Below, piece by piece: positions 57,363-64,000 of a stretch of 64,000 bases of DNA. This stretch comes from Phaeoceros laevis (Eukaryota; Anthocerotophyta; Anthocerotopsida; Notothyladales), in assembly GCA_049999765.1 (NCBI GenBank), contig JBNGIQ010009145.1:25697-89696 (forward strand), written 5' to 3'. Each line of letters begins with the position of its first letter. The first letter of the stretch is position 1. The notes beneath the pieces are model-generated. The model was given only the letters and a program-made list of their open reading frames with translations, was not told where the DNA came from and searched no databases. A program made the translations under genes and the position numbers.

Positions 57363-57472
57363 GTGAAAAGCGAGGATCTTCACAGCCTTTCACCTACGAA
57401 AGTACCGGACGCCCAACGATGCCAACCTAAAAAGTAGTAAGAGGGCAATCACCGATTCACGGTGAAGTGACG
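57363..57472. promoter_or_regulatory. Short divergent intergenic (shared promoter) region
   Basis: Only 110 bp separate the DUF616 start codon (57362, minus) from the first ATG of the CCB2-like locus (57473, plus), or 273 bp to the main CCB2 ATG. Both transcripts must initiate in this interval or in each other's leader. No TATA box stands out. Confidence 0.5.
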
Positions 57473-57755
57473 ATGGTCTATTTTGGCGTACTATTGGACT
57501 GCAGCCTGCAGCTCAGCGGGGCTGGTGGAGGGCTAGGAGCAACAAGAAGCAGCGTCTGCAATGCCTCAAGTATCTTAGCGGCTTCCCGAGTCAAAAGTAG
57601 TAAGAGGGCAATCACCGATTCACGGTGAAGTGACGATGGTCTCTTTTGGCGTACTATTGGACTGCAGCCTGCAGCTCAGTGGGGCTAGTGGAGGGCTAGG
57701 AGCAACAAGAAGCAGCGTCTGCAATGCCTCAAGTATCTCAGCGGCTTCCCGAGTC
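57430..57755. repeat. 163-bp tandem duplication covering the CCB2 5' end
   Basis: 57430-57592 and 57593-57755 are direct copies with about four mismatches. Each contains the leader, the start codon and most of the transit-peptide coding sequence. The unit is not a multiple of three. Confidence 0.95.
57473..57628 (+). CDS. uORF made from a duplicated CCB2 transit-peptide start
   Basis: The upstream copy of the duplication opens with ATG and encodes a near-copy of the CCB2 N-terminus (MVYFGVLLDCSLQLSG). Because the duplication is 163 bp, the frame then runs into the second copy's leader out of phase and stops at TGA 57626-57628 after 51 codons. That is seven bases before the main ATG. If transcribed it would be translated first and could reduce or tune CCB2 translation, or give a short plastid-targeted peptide. 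Confidence 0.6.
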   Translation: MVYFGVLLDCSLQLSGAGGGLGATRSSVCNASSILAASRVKSSKRAITDSR

Positions 57756-58993
57756 GCCCTGCGCCAGCGATCCTTCACCAACACCAGGCTGCGTGTCAAT
57801 GCAGAGACACATCAAAATTCAGATCCGGACGTCGACATTACCGTCTTCCGTTTCACTCTAGGTAATGATTGGATTCGTACTGCTACAGTGGAACTGGTAC
57901 CCAACACCACCTGCGGTTGAACCTGCGTATGTCAAGTCGTCTACAGGAATTTCAGGTTTTGATGACTCTACGTTGCCCTGTATTGCCGGAGTTTTGTTCG
58001 GTGGACTCTTGGTTCTAAATCATGCACTGAGCATTGATTTCATCTCAATTCCGCAATGGGTGAGGTGGCCCTTCACCTTTTTGTGTCACGATCACTATCA
58101 GCGGGGTTGGCCAAGTGGATGATGGCTTCGGGTTTGCAATCGTTTTGCAGAGGTCGGAATCTGTGGGCATGATTTTAGCAGTCCTGGCAATTTCTCTGCC
58201 GTCTCTTGGCGACCGCCTAGAAGTACGTCTTCCAAATTCCCGTTACCCTTTCAGAGAGGAGGGAAGTGAGCTTGTTTGTCTATCATCATGCGGGCAGATA
58301 GGTTTCCGTTGGCCTTTTTTAGAGAGGACAGACTTGTCTATTTCCGTTCATGCAGGCAACCAGGTTTTTTGGGCGTAGCGTTGGTGGACGACAACAGCTT
58401 TTTCTCGCTGCCTCACTCACAGCCAGGCAAAAGTCAAAACTGGCTTGGGGATCATATGCTCTACTGCAAAATTCGAATACTACTGCCGTTGTATGTAGGC
58501 TCTCTCCTTGTGTTCACTGCCGCTGGAATCGGGTGGTGAGCTTACTGGAGGTTTGAATCTTTGGTCTCCATGGCAGCTTGTCTGCGCTGCTGGTAGACCC
58601 GTCTGCTCGCGTGGTTGGCCGAAAACAATAGATGGTGCATCAAGTGATACTCGTTTTGATCTTCTGGTGGACGGACTTGGACCTAATAGTCCTGCCTGTA
58701 CACCCAATGGGCCAGGTAATGTTTTCTGCACCGCATCTGCTACTTTCAGGTGGATGTATAATGGAGTTGAAGCACGTCTTTTACCTTGCTGTTACTGGGA
58801 TGCAGTCACTGAAGGATGGGTTGTGGCGTCTAACCCATCAGTGATACAACCCCTAGCATTCGTTCCCAACGGGTTTCTTGTTGTTGTCGCTAATGGGCCC
58901 CTTGGGTACAATCAGAAAGACAGAGCTTGGATACGGGCCATGGCTACAACATTCAGTAAATCTCTAGCCGTTTCCGTTGCAGAATGTCTTTAA
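57636..58993 (+). CDS. CCB2: CCB2-like cytochrome b6f cofactor assembly protein, chloroplast, five exons
   Basis: Exons 57636-57861, 57947-58059, 58151-58222, 58356-58490 and 58577-58993 join with consistent phases and GT-AG borders (320 residues). The N-terminus is Ser/Ala/Arg-rich without acidic residues (LSGASGGLGATRSSVCNAS), a typical chloroplast transit peptide. The mature part shows DITVFRFTLG|ISGFDDSTLP, a membrane segment GVLFGGLLVLNHAL, a second one MILAVLAISLPSLG, LAWGSYALLQNSNTTAV, LVCAAGRPVCSRGWP, and PNGFLVVVANGPLG..QKDRAWIRAMATTF at the C-terminus. This order matches CCB2, which with CCB1/3/4 attaches heme ci to cytochrome b6 at the stromal side of thylakoids. 58714-58752 begins GT and ends AG (39 nt, in frame) and could be an optional intron. 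Family assignment is from memory of the motifs. Confidence 0.82.
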
Positions 58994-60180
58994 CCAGATC
59001 CTGAGCTTAGTTCACGGTTGCCAAAAATGCTTTCGTGATTATTGATCACGATTCACTAAGGGATCGAGAAGGTTCAGAAACGTAGCTTTTTGTCTTATTG
59101 GGTTGATGTTGTGGGTCAACATATTTTGGGAGATTGTTGTATAACTAGGTGCGTCGCAATTAAACTACATGAAACAAGAGTGAAACGCCTAGGTTGGCCG
59201 TGCGGTAAGTTGAAGTTCGAAGAAGTTTGGAGAAGCTTGACATATAGAATTGTTGGGATGGATGGATGGATGTATATTAATGTGGACTTGGACCTGGATG
59301 GACATGCCTTAATAAAAAGAAATTTGGAGCTTTTTTTAGGGGAGCTCATGTTAACCATAAGATAGAGCGTTATGATCTTTCACATTAGCTTCTATAAGCA
59401 TGCCCTCCAACGTTGCGCAGTAAGTTCAGCCCCGCATTTGTTAATGGAAATGCGTTTCCCTTTGCAAAGAATTTTTGCGCTCCTGAATTGAGCTTGCGTT
59501 TCACAAAAATCATGGAGCTCAATTACAAACAAGGTGGAAACATCAATTGGGGACTTTGGCTAGTGGAGATGATATGTGGATTTTGTATAATGACTACTAT
59601 ATATCTTACTTGCAGCTAACGCATCTACCTGCATTACAAATGCATTTTTAACGCTCTAAATGCGTATTTTTTTTAAACCCTGTTCTTTTAAAATTTTTAG
59701 GGGAGCTCATATGGAGGCAGTTTCCTAAACACTTACTTTACTTCAGCCAAGTGACCCTGAGAAGCATACATGCGAACGATGTGATTGCTTAGATAGGTGT
59801 CGAGCCCATACCCACTTCTCACAGCCGTGATCACCGTCGAATCCAGGTTGGGAAGATGGCACGGTGCTGCAATTTTCTAATGATCTGTTCATGTGCGACC
59901 GTCTTGTCCATGCAACACTAACACCCCTGAGGGCTTCAGTTGCTTAGCTTGCAAGATGATGCGTCTAGCAGCAATATGTATGTATGTTTATATATACAAT
60001 AAGCCGATGTCATTTTCAATGTCAGATTCGAACATCGTTCCTAGTCTAATGCCTCCTAGGAGGTCTTCAAGCTAACATTGTTTTCGTAGGTATCAGAAAA
60101 ACAATGTACAACGTCTAACCAGAGGAACCGTTTAGCAAATCTGTTGAAAGGTAGTTTTAGATTACCAGGTGCTGGCTATG
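58994..60180. other. Intergenic stretch, no gene recognised
   Basis: 3' flank of the CCB2-like gene. It holds a short GATG run at 59262-59274 and poly-T/AT-rich sequence at 59640-59700. Open frames are short and without domains. Confidence 0.5.
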
Positions 60181-60840
60181 TACCAGCTACCAGGCTATCA
60201 GATACAGATCAAGTACAGCTGTAACAGAGCAGGAGGTATTAACAACTTGTGCACAAATGAGCAAAGGCAAAAGTACAAAAATGGTTTGTACTGATGCTTT
60301 TTTGAGTGCTTGAGCGATTTGCTGTAGGGATGCTTGAGCTTGTTCCTGAAACAACAAAGGACTTGCCCTTGCTGCACAGGTCAGGCAGGTGGGCAAAGAA
60401 ACCAGGGCAGGCATACACGAGAACCATCAAAGCTACAGGAAGGCAAAACATCAAAGCATCAAAGCAAGCTTTCAAGAAACAACAACAATGTTTCTCAAAA
60501 AGCAACACCAATCAGTGCAAGGATAGCAAGCTGGTAAGGCCTGCCCCTTCACCCTCCTTCTTCAGTGCCAGAAGGGCTGCATTGGCCAGATTTCTGGTCG
60601 ATCTGGCAGATCTGGTCCTTCACTGCATGATTGGACAAACAGTCAAAATTGCAAAACAGAAAAAACACTCTTCAAGGGTCTGACCTGCTAGATCATGTTG
60701 ATTGCAAGGGTATTGTGCTTGGTAGAGGGCCAAGGCAGCAAAGGGAGACATGAGCTGGCGCTGGACAGTGAAGTGGCAAGGCGGCAGCCAAGAAATGAAG
60801 ACACAAAGCTTGTGTAGGGGCCGGTTTATATAGGCAAAGC
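60180..60840 (-). other. Tandem unit A, TATA-containing transcription-unit candidate
   Basis: On the minus strand GCCTATATAAACCGGC (TATA at 60825-60834) precedes a leader, an ATG at about 60749 (MSPFAALALYQAQYPCNQHD) and a conserved core (about 60600-60535) shared with units B and C. The reading frame is not preserved relative to unit C. Candidate gene or pseudogene of an array; function unknown. Confidence 0.4.
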
Positions 60841-61639
60841 TTAGGTTAGGTCTGATCAGGTTTGAGGGTTCAGAAACAGCTAAGGCGGCAAATCTCAACC
60901 TAGGGACCGATATCAGCTTGCCTGATCCTCGTGGGATTACCACTTTGAGTGGTATTCCTGCCCACAAGAGTCCCTTTCCACGTATTAGAAAACCGGTGGC
61001 TGTGCAACTTCTTTGGCATAGAAAACTCAAAAAGTAATGCCAAGCAACGATTGAGTATCCACAGCTGTCTTTTGCATTTAAGACGGTCCAGTGGCCAGCA
61101 GTGCACTCCATTGGCAGCAGCCGGGCTGTTACAAAAGAAAGATCTTTCCTTCATCTAGAAGCTTCCTTGGCAGAGCGTATGTACAGTCCAAGATAACTCC
61201 GTTAAACAGCACTTGTACCACTGCAATTATTGGTAAGAAAGTATAAAGTATTACACATGTCAAGGTTTGATTATACAGGGACATACTACACATGCATAAA
61301 AAATGTATGTGTGTATGTGTACGAAGCATACAGGAACACGAATGTACACAGTTGCCTTTAAACAAGGACTTGTCCGTCATCGAAGTGCAATTGCTAAAAA
61401 TAGCTATCGGTCATGTGTCCAGGCTTGGTTTTTGGGACGGTGGAGGTGCTACTCCAGGGTCCCGTGCAGCCAAAGGACCGAAACGTTATTCTTGCGTTTT
61501 TGTGAAACACAAAGCCTTTCAACGAAGCAAATATTTTTTCTTTCACAGAGTTCAGCAAAACGTGAACAGGTCATCTACTGCAAGGTACATCGAAAGCACG
61601 AAATGTTGCTAACGCCAGGTAGGCCAAAGCTGTAGGCAA

Positions 61640-62400
61640 CACTTGCACAACTGGTATTACATGTGCCAGCTTGTTACAAAATTCTGCTGGTCACCAGTTC
61701 TCACATGTAGTGTTCTAAACAGCAAGCTACAAATGACTAAACAAGCAGGTGTTCCACACAGGATCCACAAGTTCCTGAGTGGTTCACATCATAGGAGCAG
61801 CCTTGTAGTTGGTGAGTGAGACCAACCCTCCCCCTGCCTTCGTCAGTGCATGTCAGGGGTCATAGGCCTGAATTTCTAGTCCATGGTTCAGGCAGATTCA
61901 GGTACGCCACTGTCCTTTCTCAGCATTGTAGGGGCAGCGATGATCACTGCACAATTCCCTGTCTGCTTTAACCTTGTGCATCAGAAAAGCTGGTAGGTAG
62001 TACAGCTTCTCTTAGCATTAGGTGTTTGCAAAGCCACACATATCCAATTTGCAGGAACAAAGGCAAAGAAAGCTACTACAGATTGACTACATACTTGAAA
62101 CTGAACAAGGACAAAGGTCAACACAATGACAACTGAGAATGACAAGGTAACTGCAGAGTACAAGCATAACTGGATAGCAGCAGGATCCAAAAGAGTATGC
62201 AATCTGAGCAGCAGCTGCTTGAGACTACATGTTGAGACATGATGTAAGCAGCAGGGCCAGCTCCAAGAGCTGGTACACCTTGGACACGGGTCCAACAGTA
62301 GGCAGGGAGAAGGAGGAACACTTGCAGCGGGCAAGGAGGCAAAAATGGAGCTTGCTCCAGGTACTGTTTGGAAGGACTGAGCAGCCGGGTTAAATAGGCA
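61640..62400 (-). other. Tandem unit B, TATA-containing transcription-unit candidate
   Basis: On the minus strand GCCTATTTAACCCGGC (62385-62400) matches the TATA region of unit A. The conserved core AGAAATTCAGGCC...CACTGACGAAGGCAGGGGGAGGG lies at about 61810-61880. The frames read in unit C contain stops here. The open frame at 61981-62529 has no recognisable domain and crosses the TATA region, so I do not call it a gene. Confidence 0.4.
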
Positions 62401-63139
62401 GAGATTAGGTTTTTTGGAATTTTGGCGGTAGCAGGTAGACAGAGGTTTAGCAAGAGAATGGATCCCAAGGACCCGATCTTTAGCACTTTCCAGCAGGTTC
62501 AGGTGGTCAAAAATAGCTGAAGGCAGCATCTGTCCAGATTTTAGTCTTTTTTTAACTCACACTGAGTGGACCCTTGTCATTGACGCCGCTTAGCTGTCTA
62601 GCTGATTGGCGTCTCGCCTTAATGACCATCCAGACTTTCTGCTAGGCAAGCCGGCCTACCTACGTTGCACTTGTGAGGACCACAAGTCCAAATATCTATG
62701 AACACACATAAATCAAAAAACTGTGATGTTGTAAATTTATAAAATACATACATACTTCATATTTGTATGTTGTTATTACATACAGGTCCAAAGCAAGCTT
62801 GTGCCCTGCCAGTAGCCCTAACAGGGACTTGTCCAACAATGGTGCAAAGATTGACAACAAAAACGAGCTGCAGGCCTCAAACTACGACATTTTTTTACAT
62901 TTGAAGCGTGCCTTCTACAGGCTGGCTGTAGCATCACTTCTAGCACAGTCTGCTAGTTCACAAGTGTCATTGACTCATCCAAAATTGTGGTGCAGCAGAT
63001 GTATTTGGACAGAGATCACAGCAAGCATGATATCACCGTTTTACACTCCCAGGCGTGCACCAAGGGTAGCAGCAATCTCCCAACTTCAAGTACAGCAAAA
63101 GAATTTGAGCTGGAAATGTATCCTTGACAGAGTAACAAA

Positions 63140-63850
63140 TAGCATCACTGTGCAACATGTGCAAACAGGTGCTATTTAGAGTGTTACAAAACTGTAGGCC
63201 TAAATTGAATGCTAAAGCATGAAAGTCACACAAGCGTTTTGTGAACAGGATTCACAAGGTCCTGTAAAAAACGCAGCAGCTGGGCAGCGATGTAGATGGC
63301 TAGTGAGGCCATCCCTCCCCCTGCCTTCATCAGTGCCTGTCGAAGTTCCTTGGCCTGAATTTCTGGTCTCTGGGCAGGCAGATTCAGGTACAATGCATTC
63401 CAGATCCAAACTTGTAAGGGCATAGTGCGGAGCACCATGTTTTTCCCTGTTCATGTACACCTTGTGTGTGGGAGCAGCTGGGAAACAGCAGCAGCTCCTA
63501 GCACTTGGTGTTAGCAAGCATCCGATCAACAAATTTCTAGAAAAGCCTGTACATGTACTACAAAGCATGCACACTTCCACAACAAAAAGTCCTGAATACT
63601 CATACAGCTGAAAAGATTTCTAATGTCCAACTGTTCTGTATGCAGGTTTCAACACATGATACCTGCTGGGCCATTGGAGGGCAAGGACTAAGCAAGAGTA
63701 CTGAAAACGTAGGGCAGGAGCTACACAGGCAGCTGACAGTGGTAAAGGCTAGAGCAGCCTTGTGGCACAAGCCTCGGAGGCAGGGAGGCAACAGCAGAGG
63801 GAGAGAAAACAAGCTGTGACTGAAGGATGCTTGAGGGCTGCAAGTTTAAG
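63140..63850 (-). other. Tandem unit C with a 70-codon open frame
   Basis: The conserved core carries its longest sensible frame here: 63438-63226 encodes MVLRTMPLQVWIWNALYLNL, then PEIQAKELRQALMKAGGG and MASLAIYIAAQLLRFLQDLV, an amphipathic-looking segment. A second, overlapping frame (63580-63212) is also open, so the coding frame is unproven. A weak TATA-like CTTAAA is at about 63845-63850. No family recognised. Confidence 0.35.
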
Positions 63851-64000
63851 TAGCATGGGAGCTAGGATAGCAATAATTGTGACAAAGTTGGCGCCAAAAA
63901 ACTGGTCTGTAGGGTAAAGGATTGCTAGTGGCTATCTTAGTCCCAGGTGTCAAAGCAATTTCCTTGTGAGCTGCTGGAGGCTAGCTGGAATGAGCCTCCA

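Larger units (their letters stand above)
60180..64000 (-). repeat. Array of three diverged tandem units of about 1.5 kb
   Basis: Cores recur at about 60570, 61850 and 63335, and TATA regions at 60830, 62393 and about 63847. Spacer words also recur: GGACTTGTCC at 61357 and 62825, and GTGTTACAAAA-like words at 61670 and 63182. The array probably continues beyond the window. Confidence 0.6.

Noticed and set aside
61981-62529. 182-residue minus-strand frame in tandem unit B
   Set aside because: Crosses the TATA-like region, is low-complexity, and is not conserved in units A and C.
1-64000. tRNA, rRNA, CRISPR, bacterial operon or phage features
   Set aside because: None seen. Spliced genes, LTR elements and LINEs show eukaryotic nuclear DNA.

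Overview
This looks like nuclear DNA of a photosynthetic streptophyte (land plant or streptophyte alga). Three lines of evidence support this. (1) Two genes with consistent GT-AG splicing near 55.4-59.0 kb encode plant-type products: a DUF616 glycosyltransferase-like membrane protein and a chloroplast-targeted CCB2-like cytochrome b6f assembly factor. (2) Introns are short, mostly about 50-155 nt. (3) Most of the rest is plant-type retrotransposon DNA: Ty1/copia with initiator-Met primer sites, a chromovirus with a chromodomain remnant, and L1 elements with a DUF4283-like ORF1. I cannot name the species. I saw no tRNA, rRNA or CRISPR array. Two assembly gaps are present (13208-13607 and 29872-29881).

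Layout. 1-2.8 kb: intergenic DNA with a 65-bp tandem repeat and strong hairpins. 2.8-6.2 kb: decayed Ty3/gypsy chromovirus (+). 6.4-6.9 kb: unrecognised host exon with frame breaks (-). 7.1-13.2 kb: young, nearly intact copia element (-) whose 5' LTR runs into the 400-N gap. 13.6-13.9 kb: nested hairpins. 14.2-15.7 kb: candidate exons of a degraded tyrosine-rich (OCRE-like) host gene (-). 16.0-18.8 kb: broken LINE (+). 18.8-27 kb: copia element (-) that looks chimeric. 28.2-30.9 kb: L1 fragment (-), head-to-head with a near-complete L1 (+) at 30.9-38.5 kb. 39.7-45.2 kb: near-complete LINE of another family (-), sister to the 16-kb copy. 46.3-46.7 kb: two well-spliced exons of an RNase H-like host gene, followed by an L1 fragment at 46.8-48.8 kb (-). 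48.8-52.7 kb: nothing convincing. 52.9-55.1 kb: gypsy-like integrase remnant (+) preceded by a Cys-rich PHD-like segment. 55.4-57.4 kb: DUF616 gene (-), divergent from the CCB2-like gene (57.5-59.0 kb, +). 60.2-64 kb: three tandem diverged units (-), each about 1.5 kb and two with clear TATA boxes.

How the parts relate. The host genes appear independent of one another, except that the DUF616 and CCB2 genes share a promoter region of about 110 bp. Transposons have landed beside or inside host genes: L1 DNA directly follows the RNase H exons. The most interesting observations are a conserved third ORF between ORF1 and ORF2 in the L1 lineage, the chimeric copia element with a repeated protease/pre-integrase module and an extra coiled-coil ORF, the duplicated CCB2 first exon that now forms a uORF, and the 60-64 kb tandem array.
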